Assembly (NCBI RefSeq): GCF_027579695.1
Contig: NC_083571.1
Location: forward strand, 72,820,779 to 72,884,778
Direction of reading: 5' to 3'
DNA length: 64,000 nt
Source of the DNA: Neoarius graeffei
Lineage: Eukaryota; Chordata; Actinopteri; Siluriformes; Ariidae
Shown: positions 1 through 8,874 of the stretch, in pieces
How positions within the stretch are numbered: position 1 is the stretch's first letter
Layout of the letters: the number at the start of each line of letters is the position of its first letter
The notes under the pieces: model-generated
What the model was told of the DNA's origin: nothing
Database searches by the model: none
The model's input: the letters and a program-made list of their open reading frames with translations, nothing else
Position numbers and translations under genes: made by a program

Positions 1-1
1 T

Positions 2-636
2 TTGCCGTTTGAATTAAACCTGTCAAATATGATTAAGTTACTACCCAAATTTAGTGAGGAAGATCCGGATGTTCTTTTCCTTATTTGAAATTTTGGCTGT
101 GGACCATAAGTGGACAGATTCAGATCACATCTTACTTCTACAAAGTGTAATCTTGGGCAAGGCACAAGAAGCCTTTATTGCTTTGAGTGAGGTACAGCGT
201 AAGAGGTATGATGTGAAGGATGGCATTTTAAAGGCTTATGAGTTGGTACCTGAAGCATATAGACAGAAGTTTAGGAACTGTCGGAAGAGTGATAGGCAAA
301 CACTTGGAGGTGGTGCGAGAATTGAACACATTTTTTACTCGCTGGCGAACATCAGAAAAGGTTGATACATTTGAAAAGCTATGTGATTTAGTGGTATTGG
401 AGCAGTTTAAAAACATCGTCCCAGCATGGGTTGCCATCTATATTGATGAACAAAATGTTAAAACTGCTATTGAAGCTGCCACTTTAGCTGATAAATATAT
501 CTTGGCACATAGGCAGTGTGAGAATGCACAAAGAGTTGATGTCCGTTTTCCACATTTGAGTGGATCACGTTTGAGTGGTATTGGCTGTGCGTTCATCCTT
601 GCCTGTAGAGGGCGTTCATGTTATTTTGGGGAATAA
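2..636 (+). pseudogene. gag remnant (capsid, SCAN-like) of Gmr1-type element
   Basis: Two overlapping frames (2-365 and 238-636) together give a capsid-like protein. The first reads through motifs such as YELVPEAYRQKFR; the second continues with FEKLCDLVVLEQFKN and a helical segment ending DKYILAHR, as in teleost gypsy gag proteins with a SCAN-like region. A frameshift lies near 240-330. The sequence jumps from capsid to the protease C-terminus near 540-600, so the nucleocapsid zinc knuckle is missing. It would form the particle shell in a live element. Confidence 0.75.
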
Positions 637-800
637 TTTAGCAGGGGGGTTGGCTTGGCCTGAGGCTTCACCCACACCTCTAGTAAACACCAAGCCTGTA
701 GCACCTTTAGATCCAGATCAGTGTGCTGTTGATTTCCCTGAGGTGTTTGTCTCTTGCGCAGTTACACGTGCTATGAGTCGGGCTGTAGAAAGCGATAAGT
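586..800 (+). pseudogene. retropepsin C-terminal remnant
   Basis: The frame contains GVHVILGNNLAGG, then a proline-rich linker and DQCAVDFPEVFVSCAVTRAM. This matches the end of gypsy protease domains and the linker that follows in teleost elements. The catalytic D-S/T-G triad is absent because the upstream part is deleted, so no protease activity is possible. Confidence 0.6.
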
Positions 801-821
801 TGGGGATTTTGGATAAAGACC

Positions 822-1996
822 GTGTGGGGTTGGAATTGTCCATTTTGCCCCCTACCCTCACTCAAGAAGAGGTGGTGGCGGCTCAAAAAGAAGACAGAGT
901 TGGCCAGGTTTTTCTCTGAGGTATTGTCACCAGAAGAGATAAGTGCAGCAAGTGGGTATGCTGTTGTGAATGACCTGTTGGTGCATAAGTGGACACAGTG
1001 TAATGGGGAAATTGTGAATCCTGTGGTACAGATTGTGGTGCCCAAGCAGTTTCGGGATGTGGTCTTGCAGACGGCACATGGGGGTGTGGCAGGCCATTTT
1101 GGTATCCGTAAGACGTACCAGCAGCTGCTACTACACTTTTATTGGCCAGGTATGAAACGGGATGTTGTCCAGTTTGTTAGGACCTGTCATGTTTGTCAGC
1201 TGGCTGGAAAGCCCAATCAGGTTATCAAGCCGGCACCTTTGTGTCCTATTCCAGCTGTGGGGAAGCCTTTTGAACATATTGATTGTGTGGGGCTGTTGCC
1301 CACTTCCAAGTCAGGATGCAGTTATTTGTTAACTGTTGTCAGTCAACACGCTATCCTGCCGTTTATCCTATTCGTAGTATTACCACTAAGGTGGTTGTGA
1401 AAGCGCTTACTCGGTTTATTTTAATTTTTGGTATACCAAGAGTGATACAGAGTGACAGGGGTACCAACTTTACCTCCAAGATGTTTCGCAGCATTTTAAA
1501 ACAACTTCATGTTAAACAACAGCTGAGCAGCCCATATCACCCCCAGAGCCAGGGGGCCCTAGAACGTTTTCATCTTACTCTTGAGTCTCTTCTGTGGGCT
1601 TATTGCCTTGAATTGGGGAGGGACTGGGAGGAGGGTGTTCCATGGCTATTGCTAGCAGCACGGGGGGTAGTACAAGACAGTATGGGTTTTAGTCCCAATG
1701 ATTTGGTTTTTGCACACCATGTCCGTGGGCCCTTGTCAGTGTTGAAGAATGGATTGGAGGAGACCCAGGCCCCTGTCAATGTTATTGATTTTGTCCATGG
1801 GTTCCGGCGTAGGCTGACGTTGGCCTGGAAAATGGCTAGTGACAATTTAATGAAAACTCAGTCACATATGAAGAAACGATATGATGGCCGGGCTGTGGGG
1901 AGGCAGTTCAGTTCGGGAGACCAGGTGTTAGCTTTGTTGTCCATGCCTGGCTCAGCGTTTAGTGCTCGGTTCTCTGGGCCATATACAGTGGTATAA
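822..1996 (+). pseudogene. integrase of Gmr1-type element, frameshifted
   Basis: The N-terminal HHCC zinc-binding domain is clear around 1070-1200 (AHGGVAGHFG, then CHVC). The core domain follows, with the first catalytic Asp in HIDCVG, the second in QSDRGTNF and the Glu in QGALERFH. A frameshift near 1310-1360 splits the domain into two frames (822-1400 and 1283-1996). A C-terminal GPY/F-like end (RFSGPYTVV) runs to 1995. Integrase comes before reverse transcriptase, which classifies the element. Confidence 0.88.
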
Positions 1997-2899
1997 GTGT
2001 CTGAGTGTGACTATTTATTAGCAACTCCAGATCGTAAGCGTTCTACACAGGTATGCCATGTGAACCTTCTCAAGCCTTATCTCTCCCCAGGTTCATCTTT
2101 AGGAGGGGGGAGTGTGTTATCTGTGGCAGTGATGGTGGTTAGTGGGGTCCCGTTTCGTCCTCTGGTTACCACAAATGATGAGGTTGGTTCAGATTTGTTT
2201 ATGCAGCCAAGGCTTAAGAATTCTGAGACACTGTCTAATCTGGATCGCTTGGTGGCTCATCTGTCAGCAGAGCAGAGTGCTGAGTTGAGGTCTTTAATGT
2301 CTTATCAGTGTCTATTTTCAGATACACCGTCATGCACTGATATGATAGAGCATGACGTTGACACTGGGGGGTCTCTGCCTATTCGCCAGCGGTTTTACCG
2401 GGTGGGGCTGGAAAAAAGGAAAATATTGGATAAGGAGGTACAGTATTTGTTGGATCATGGACTTGCAGAGCCTTCACACTCCAGTTGGGCTTCTCCGTGT
2501 CTGCTTGTGGGTAAACCAGATAACACCTTCCGTTTTTGTACGGATTACCGTAAGGTTAACGGGGTGACTAAAGCCGATTCGTTTCTGCTGCCCCGAGTGG
2601 ATGACTGTATAGATCAGGTGGGCACTGCTCGATATGTTAGCAAGTTTGACTTGTTAAAAGGCTACTATCAAGTCCCTCTTACGTCACGTGCCCAAGAGAT
2701 ATCAGCATTTATCACTCCCTCTGGCCTCTATTCATATAGGGTAATGAGTTTTGGGTTGCAGAATGCACCTGCAACTTTTCAGCGACTAATGAATAGGGTG
2801 ATATCAGGCCTACCAGGGTGTACAGTGTACCTTGATGATGCTGTGATAGTGTCTGATACTTGGGGGGGAACATCTGGATCGTATACGGGCATTTTTTGA
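1997..2899 (+). pseudogene. reverse transcriptase of Gmr1-type element
   Basis: After a linker, the palm motifs are readable: FRFCTDYRKVN, SKFDLLKGYYQV (first catalytic Asp), FGLQNAPATFQRLM and VYLDDAVIV (YLDD active site). The frame is lost just after the active site near 2870-2900, and the thumb continues in another frame. It copies element RNA to DNA in a live element. Confidence 0.9.
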
Positions 2900-2942
2900 A
2901 CGGTTGGTACAAGCGATTTAACAGTTTAATTTAACAGTTAAT

Positions 2943-3656
2943 TTGGCTAAGTGTGAATTTGCCCATGCAACCGTAGTTTACCTGGGGAAGGTAGTAGGCC
3001 AGGGTCAGGTCTGCCCAGTGTGGGCCAAAGTCCTTGCAATTGATCAGTTTCCAGTGCCCACGAAAAGGAAAGAGTTGCAGCGGTTTTTGGGGATGGTGGG
3101 ATATTATAGAAGTTTCTGTAGAAATTTTTCCACCATTGTGTGTCCACTCACTGACCTTCTTGGGGGGGTGTTAAGTTTGTTTGGTCTGCCCATTGCCAAA
3201 AGGCATTTGGGAAGGTGAAACAGTTGCTTACTACTGCACCTGTTTTGGCAGCACCTCGACTAGATCAGGCATTTCAACTTCAGGTGGATGCTAGTCAGGT
3301 GGGTGCTGGGGCCGTGTTGTTGCAACTGGATGAAGAGGGGGTTAGCTGTCCAGTATGTTACTTCTCTAAGAAATTTTAATAAGCATCAAATTTCGTATTC
3401 CACTATTGAGAAAGAGGCTCTGGCCTTGGTTTGGGCATTAAAACATTTTGAGGTCTATGTAGACAGTGGGGTGCCACCCATAATTGTGTATTCTCACCAT
3501 AACCCACTCATATTTCTACATGCGTTGCACAATCCAAATCGGCGTCTTATGCGTTGGACCTTATTCTTGCAACCTTACCAATTGGACATGCGGCACATCA
3601 GGGGGCCGGACAATGTGGTTGCCAACGCATTGTCCCGCTCTATTGCAAATGCATAA
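2943..3656 (+). pseudogene. RT thumb and RNase H of Gmr1-type element
   Basis: Frame 2943-3218 holds the connection (KRKELQRFLGMVGYYRSFC). A shifted frame, 3288-3656, holds RNase H with TIEKEALALVWALKHFE and ends PDNVVANALSRS. A chromo or integrase region does not follow, which agrees with the integrase-first order. At least one frameshift lies between the two parts. Confidence 0.85.
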
Positions 3657-3986
3657 TTATGTTGTCCCACTCATTTGTCTGTTTCTCCTGTTCCTCTTTT
3701 TCTGTCCCCTTTCCATAAATTGCTTTCCCAGGGTTTGGGATATGCTGGTGAAGGGGAAGAGGAGGTTTTGGGGATCAGCAATGTACTTGGTGATGGTTGA
3801 TGTATATCATGGGTGTGATTAGACACTGGGGAGAGGTTGAGATGTAAAAGGTGGTTTGTGAAATTTTGCTACCAAAATAGTGATATAGTTGAGTTGATCT
3901 AGTTGAAACTGCTAATTTGCTATGTCTAAGTAAATTTGAATTATTCAAGTGTTTAGTGCAGAGTCCCACTTTGGTTGGCCTCTGTT
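3657..3986 (+). other. 3' untranslated stretch of the LTR element
   Basis: About 330 bases lie between the end of RNase H and the polypurine tract. I see no domain or conserved ORF here. Confidence 0.5.
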
Positions 3987-4003
3987 TTAAGGGGGGGGGG
4001 GTA
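3987..4003 (+). promoter_or_regulatory. polypurine tract (plus-strand primer)
   Basis: A run of eleven G after TTTTAA lies directly before the TG that opens the 3' LTR, as expected for the plus-strand priming site. Confidence 0.8.
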
Positions 4004-4360
4004 TGTTACGGTCAGCTGCACTAATGCTTGTTTGGGCCACGCCCCCTCCTGTTTGCTTGTTTCTTTTCAGAGTGTGAGACAGGTGTGGTGCATTCTCCCT
4101 GATTGAGGCCAGTATAAAGATACTGGGTGTCTTCCCTTCTCGCTCGGTCTCCACTTGCGGCACCAGGCTTATCCCTCCCTCCTGAGAAGACTTTTTATGA
4201 TCTATTTTTAATATTAGGCATACTTTTGCACCTGCACATTACACTTTTTTATCTTCATTACTGACATTTTGTATGTATGTAAATAAACGTTTGGTCTAAT
4301 TGACGCTATGGTGTGGTATCCCTTTATGTTGAGGTTGCCTTGAGCCAGGCAGTCTTAACA
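4004..4360 (+). repeat. 3' LTR of Gmr1-type element
   Basis: The 357-bp repeat begins TGTTACGG and ends TCTTAACA, so it has TG...CA ends. A TATA-like AGTATAAAGA lies at 4111-4120 and an AATAAA polyadenylation signal near 4281. The upstream LTR is outside the window, so LTR divergence and age cannot be estimated. Confidence 0.85.
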
Positions 4361-4421
4361 ACCAGTCTCTCAAAGCACTTCATAATTACTGGGGTGAAGG
4401 CAACAGGGCGGTAGTCACTGA
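4361..4421 (-). mobile_element. LINE reverse-transcriptase scrap, right part
   Basis: On the minus strand this reads as RT of the CR1/jockey superfamily (DYRPVAFTPVIMKCFERLV). It joins in frame to 7441-7480 once the hAT element between them is removed, giving SLNDYRPVAF across the junction. Confidence 0.7.
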
Positions 4422-4525
4422 CAGGGGCGTCACTAGGCCTTGTGCCCCAGTAAGAAAATGTTGAAAGATTTTCGTAACAAACTAGTTTCTTTGGCAGATC
4501 ATTTATCTACTGTAAGTTGTAGGAC

Positions 4526-4883
4526 GGCGGCACGGTGGTTAGCGCCATCGCCTCACAGCAAGAAGGTCCGGGTTCGAGCCCCGTGGCCGGCGAGGGCCTT
4601 TCTGTGTGGAGTTTGCATGTTCTCCCCGTGTCCGTGAGGGTTTCCTCCAGGTGCTCTGGTTTCCCCCACAGTCCAAAGACATGCAGGTTAGGTTAACTGG
4701 TGACTCTAAATTGACCATGGGTGTGAATGCGAGTGTGAATGGTTGTCTGTCTGTGTCAGCCCTGTGATGACCTGGCAACTTGTCCAGGGTGTACCCTGCC
4801 TTTCACCCGTAGTCAGCTGGGATAGGCTCCAGCTTGCCTGCGACCCTGTAGAACAGGATAAAGCGGCTAGAGATAATGAGATG
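4526..4883 (+). mobile_element. Mermaid-type tRNA-derived SINE, copy 1
   Basis: The tRNA-like head (TGGTTAGCGCC as A box, GGTTCGAGCCCC as B box) is followed by the conserved body (ATGCAGGTTAGGTTAACTGG) and the GATAATGAGATG tail. The 12-bp target duplication AAGTTGTAGGAC flanks it at 4514-4525 and 4884-4895. The A-box region has lost a few bases. Confidence 0.9.
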
Positions 4884-5148
4884 AAGTTGTAGGACAGAGT
4901 GTGTTTCAAACTTCTATTGCCTCTTTCTAACTAATCTTCTGATTGGTCTGGGAGAGTCTCACTGTAAACGTAGCGTGCGTGCCATGAATCCATTTAGCCT
5001 ACTGGAGAGAGGAGTCTACTCTTTGAGTCAGAGAACGGGCTCTGGATGAGTTAAGGTAGCGTGAAGTTTTTGCAACAACTATGCAAACCATATTCTAACA
5101 AACCCATTAAACTACATCGAATTAAACGATATTAAATTACTTTTCCAG

Positions 5149-5222
5149 ATGGATATCAGACAATTCTTCTCACGAAGTAGACAGGGGCAGGGAAACGGTG
5201 ACAGATGAGGAGTGTGAGAGAG
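5149..5222 (+). pseudogene. possible first coding exon of the hAT transposase
   Basis: A splice-acceptor-like TTACTTTTCCAG ends at 5148, followed by ATG and the residues MDIRQFFSRSRQGQG. Many hAT transposases of the ZMYM/KIAA type open with MDI-R-FF. A stop at 5206 and a donor-like GGTAAAAT at 5222-5229 follow. The rest of the gene is gone, replaced by the nested elements. Confidence 0.4.
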
Positions 5223-5327
5223 GTAAAATTAAGGTTGTAGGCTATGTGCTAGTCAGTCATAACTAACCAGCTAAGTTCGTGAATCGTGAGAGTTGAGGTT
5301 GCATAATAGAAAAATTGACTCAAATAC

Positions 5328-6455
5328 CAGACCCTCCAGGATGTTGCGATTTGCAACTTCAACGCAAATTCAACCAATCCCCGCGAATTCAGGGCGGTGT
5401 TGCAATTATATCCAATCACCGCAACTTTCCCGCAAATTTGACCAATCGTTGGCGTCGTCTTGAGGTGATGTCAACAAACTACCTTCCGCCTTACTTGAAG
5501 TCCTTACACACATTCCTTCACTGTAAACATAACAGAATTTAAGCCTACATAAACACTGACTCGCACATGCTGCTTCTCTCGAACGTATACACGGAAGTAA
5601 GCAGTGTTGCCAAATTGGGCGGTTTCCCACCCAGGTGGGGGATTCCAAGTGCATTTTGGCGGGTTTTGAACATATTTTGGCTGGAAAACGTCAGCAGTAT
5701 CTGGCAACACTGCTTACTTCCGTGTATACGTTCAAGAGAAGCAGCATGTGCGAGTCAGTGTTTATGTAGGCTTAAATTCTGTTATGTTTACAGTGAAGGA
5801 CTGCGTGCACTTAATTTTTTTTTTTTACTTAATACAAGAAATTAATGGATGCCAACATTTTTGCCAAAATGGTATTTTATTTTCCATTGTTTAGGCAGCT
5901 TCAGCATCATACTGTGAGATTCTGTTCAAATTGTTTTTTTTATTCTATGAAGCCTGAGCCATTTATTTTATTAGTTTATAATTATTGTTTAATTTAGTCT
6001 TCAGGAGAGACTGCCTGCACACAGTACTAGTATTAATAGTTTTTTTTCTTACATGAAAGCTAAGGCATTTATATTATATTTTAAGATAACTTCATGTGCT
6101 GTGAGGTTCTATGCACTTTAACTTTTGAACCAACAGGTGCATTTGGATAAGTAAAACCTATTTTTCTGCATTTTTGTAGTCCTGGTAATCTTTTATATTG
6201 GTAAAGTTGTTTATAGGACTATTTCTCAGTGTCTTTGTTCTTTTAATCAATAGTTTTTCAGTAATAACTTAATATTTTACATCACTCAATTTTAATCACA
6301 AAAAGAGAAAATCGCAACAATTTCTCGCAACTTTCACTTCCTCCCGCAATGTAATTGCAACAAAAACCTAAAAAAAACACTGCAACTTTCATCGCAATTT
6401 TTTGGAAAAACCCCGCAACAATCACAAAAAAGGCCCGCGGAATCCTGGGGGACTG
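5328..6455. mobile_element. non-autonomous DNA transposon nested in the hAT element
   Basis: The ends CAGACCCTCCAGGATGTTGCG and CGCGGAATCCTGGGGGACTG are inverted repeats. The hexamer AAATAC directly abuts both ends (5322-5327 and 6456-6461). The interior is AT-rich with many GCAACTTT-type repeats near both ends and no credible ORF. A 99-nt inverted repeat lies inside. A hAT relation is likely, but an 8-bp duplication is not seen. Confidence 0.65.
5514..5800. repeat. long inverted repeat, 99-nt arms
   Basis: Arms 5514-5612 and 5702-5800 are reverse complements at 98 of 99 positions, the mismatch being TCTCGAAC against TCTTGAAC. The loop is 89 nt. Small ORFs called here are by-products of the palindrome. 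Confidence 0.95.
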
Positions 6456-6470
6456 AAATACATAACAAAA

Positions 6471-6995
6471 TGGCTTTTCCACTACCAACGCGGCTGAGCC
6501 GTGTCGAGCTGAGTGGGGCTGTTGGAGTTGCATTTCGACTACAACCGTGCTGGCTGGAAGTGGGTGGACACATTGGGTGGAGTTAGCGAAAGTGGGTGGA
6601 CGTCACGTGATGTCGTTAGACGGCGCAAACAGTGACCTCAGTGACCTTTTAAGCGGTAGTCTCACTACCCGGATAGTAAACAATAAACATGGAAGCGTTA
6701 GTGTTGCTGGTAATTCTTCTTCCGGGTTTACGGTGTTTACAGATCCCAGCGTGCTCGCGGGGCGTGTGTGGGCATGTGAGGACACTCCTCCTCACCAATC
6801 AGTGCACAGGGTAGTGTCTCCTCACGCCCCTAGCCCCACTCGGCTCGGTTTGGCTCGCTTCAGCCCCACTCCAAAACCGTGCGAGTTTTGGGGGCTGTAA
6901 GGCTGAAGTGAGCTCAGTCGTGCTGGTCTGAGGTAGTCGAAACGCGAGCCATGTTGGGCTGAAGTGAGCTGAAAAAGGGTAGTGGAAAAGGCCCA
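6471..6995. mobile_element. short MITE with TGGCCTTTTCCACTAC-type ends
   Basis: The left end TGGCTTTTCCACTACC and right end GTAGTGGAAAAGGCCCA are inverted. Subterminal GAGCTGAGTGG / TGAAGTGAGCTC-like repeats lie inside both ends. The left arm of the 164-nt inverted repeat interrupts it after 6553. There is no coding potential. Confidence 0.6.
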
Positions 6996-7404
6996 TAGTT
7001 AGGTTATTCAGCTGTTTAGCTGTTCCATGAAATGTTTGGCAGATTTACTGCATATGAAAGACAATAGAGTATGTTTAAATAAACATCTTAATGCATTCTT
7101 GAACAGACTCTCCCTTTTAAGCTTTACCAGTAGATGTATATCAGGTACGTTAAGGTGCATTGTGAGGGGGGGGGGGGGCATTTTGTGTGTGTGTGTCGCG
7201 GCGCCCCCCGCGACACACACAAAATGCCCCCCCTCACAGCAGAATTACCAGCAACACTAACGCTTCCATGTTTATTGTTTACTATCCGGGTCGTGAGACT
7301 ACCGCTTAAAAGGTCACTGATGTCACTGTTTGCGCCGTCTAACGACATCACGTGACGTCCACCCACTTTCGCTAACTCCACCCAATGTGTCCACCCACTT
7401 CCAG
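6554..7404. repeat. long inverted repeat, 164-nt arms
   Basis: Arms 6554-6717 and 7241-7404 are reverse complements at 162 of 164 positions with no indel. The 523-bp loop holds the right part of a MITE and a G-rich hairpin. The right arm runs into the right end of the surrounding hAT element, so the left arm is the inverted copy. Each arm carries GTCACGTGATG / CACGTGACGTCC, an E-box next to a CRE-like motif. Confidence 0.93.
7164..7237. repeat. G/C-rich hairpin with (GT)n stem
   Basis: GTGAG, then a run of 13 G, CATTTTGTGTG and GTCGCGG pair with CCGCGAC, ACACACAAAATG, seven C and CTCAC. The apex is a few bases of GCGCC. This is an almost perfect stem of about 35 bp. Confidence 0.85.
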
Positions 7405-7440
7405 TGCCCCAGTCAAGCTTAATTCCTAGTGACGCCCCTC

Positions 7441-7480
7441 GTCATTGAGGCTGGTTGTGGGTGACTGTTTTGGGATGGGA
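7441..7480 (-). mobile_element. LINE reverse-transcriptase scrap, left part
   Basis: The minus strand reads PKQSPTTSLND and continues in frame into the 4361-4421 scrap. The first 8 bases are the hAT target duplication. Confidence 0.65.

Positions 7481-7510
<30 letters not shown>
7481..7510. repeat. (ATT)n microsatellite
   Basis: About ten ATT units, ending in an AT-rich stretch that runs to about 7780. Confidence 0.95.
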
Positions 7511-7512
<2 letters not shown>

Positions 7513-7799
7513 AAAGGGTAGGTTTGTTTTTGTTTACATTTATTTTTTAATATATGTATTTTATATATTTTATGATTTTTCTCGTTTCTGTTTAGCAAAT
7601 AAATTAATCAGTTAATAAATAAACTCAAATCCATAAACACTGAAATCAACACCACAGTGAAGGATTTATTTACTCGTTATTGTATTATATAACAGTTAAT
7701 TTGATTTAGTTATAAGGTAAAAAATTCTGATAATTAGAAGATACAAATATAGATTTATTTGTTTAGTTTTGTTTATTTTCTGTTCTCTGCTGCATTCTG

Positions 7800-8011
7800 C
7801 ATATTGAGGCTCCAGTATAAGTGACATCAGTCCAAATAGCATACTCAGATATAAAGTTCACTATGTAGGGTGTTACAGCCAATGAATTCATACCCTATGT
7901 AGTACACTGATGTAGGGAGCTGAGAGAGGTTTGGAATTAGACCCGTGGCTAGTTCTCACTGTGGTCAGAGAGAAACCGGAAGCGGACCAACACTAATCCC
8001 GGGCCGGGACG
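7800..8011 (+). promoter_or_regulatory. candidate promoter and non-coding first exon of cldnd1
   Basis: A CG-rich patch (7970-8011) with an ETS-type ACCGGAAG site ends in CGGGACG followed by a strong donor, GTGAGT, at 8012. Just upstream are CACTATGTAGGG and CCCTATGTAGTACAC. Mammalian CLDND1 has non-coding 5' exons, and nothing else upstream of 14160 looks like a host promoter. No transcript evidence is available, and about 6 kb of transposon DNA lies between this and the start codon. Confidence 0.35.
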
Positions 8012-8439
8012 GTGAGTTTTATTCACACTCACAGAAATACAGGTGTGTGGGGATTATAAAATAATTATTTGTGTTTTAAAGGTTTGAGATTTGAGTTCAT
8101 TTGTGAAAATAAGTGCCTGGCTGAAGTACAGTGAAACTACAGATCAATCAGAACTTAGATGTGTAGCTAATTAGCCTAGCCTAGCAATGCAAACAAGCGG
8201 ATCTGAGGCTGCGATGTCTTTAAATTATAAAATAAATTAAATAAAAGTTTGTACATATAAAATAATCGCCAAAGTTAACAATTTAGTCGCCATAGCCTTC
8301 ATTATTTACACATGCAGAGGCTGATTTAGCTCACTGACCCTGTTGCCGATGTTAGAGAATCAGTTTTTGTTAAAATAATTATAAACACAGGTTACTTCAT
8401 TTCTGTGACCATTTTATGAACTTTCCATTTCTATCATCA
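8012..8439. other. AT-rich intronic or intergenic stretch
   Basis: No ORF, repeat end or RNA gene is recognisable here. Confidence 0.5.
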
Positions 8440-8874
8440 TCATCGTGTGAAAGACAAGCGACACACAAACCAAATGAGGGAGAAGTGTGTTGACCTTCAT
8501 AAGTCAGGGAATGGTTATAAAAAAAAAAAAAAAAGACTCACCTGAAAGTATCCATTCCTACTGTTAGGGCATTACTAATAAAAAGTGGACACCAACTTGA
8601 ACTGTTACAAACTCGCCCTGAAGAGAACCCGAGTTTATTTTACCCCCCACGTACAATGAGGAAGAGGGGCAAAAAAAATCCCCAAGGCTCACTGTTGGTG
8701 AATTACAAGAAAAAGTAAACTCTTGGAGTTTCCAAAACCACCATCAGATGTCACCTCCATGCCAAGAGGTTATTTGAAAGGTTTCCAGAAAAAAGTTTTT
8801 TCTGTCAACCACAAACATCTCATTATCTCTAGTCGTTTTGTCCTGTTCTACAGGGATGCAGGCAGCTGGGCAAG

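Larger units (their letters stand above)
1..4360 (+). mobile_element. Gmr1-type Ty3/gypsy LTR retrotransposon, 5' end outside window
   Basis: The block reads gag, protease remnant, integrase, reverse transcriptase, RNase H, polypurine tract and 3' LTR, all on the plus strand. Integrase lies before reverse transcriptase, the reverse of the usual Ty3/gypsy order and the mark of the Gmr1-like group of deuterostome elements. Several frameshifts, and a deletion that removes the gag zinc knuckle and protease active site, show the copy is dead. The 5' LTR and the start of gag lie left of the window, so the target duplication cannot be checked. Confidence 0.9.
4422..7440 (+). mobile_element. hAT DNA transposon (decayed, with nested insertions)
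   Basis: Terminal inverted repeats CAGGGGCGTCACTAGG and CCTAGTGACGCCCCTC face each other. They are flanked by an 8-bp target duplication, GTCACTGA (4414-4421) and GTCATTGA (7441-7448), one mismatch. The element sits in a LINE scrap. Inside are a Mermaid SINE, a 1.1-kb DNA element (5328-6455), a short MITE (6471-6995) and a 164-nt inverted repeat. A possible first transposase exon starts at 5149. Confidence 0.85.

Noticed and set aside
4526-4600. tRNA-like A and B boxes in the Mermaid heads, considered as tRNA genes
   Set aside because: They belong to SINE heads repeated nine times with SINE bodies attached; no cloverleaf or terminator suits a working tRNA.
5315-5845. Several overlapping ORFs of 68-92 codons on both strands
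   Set aside because: They are created by the 99-nt inverted repeat and share mirrored peptides. No family match and no independent support.
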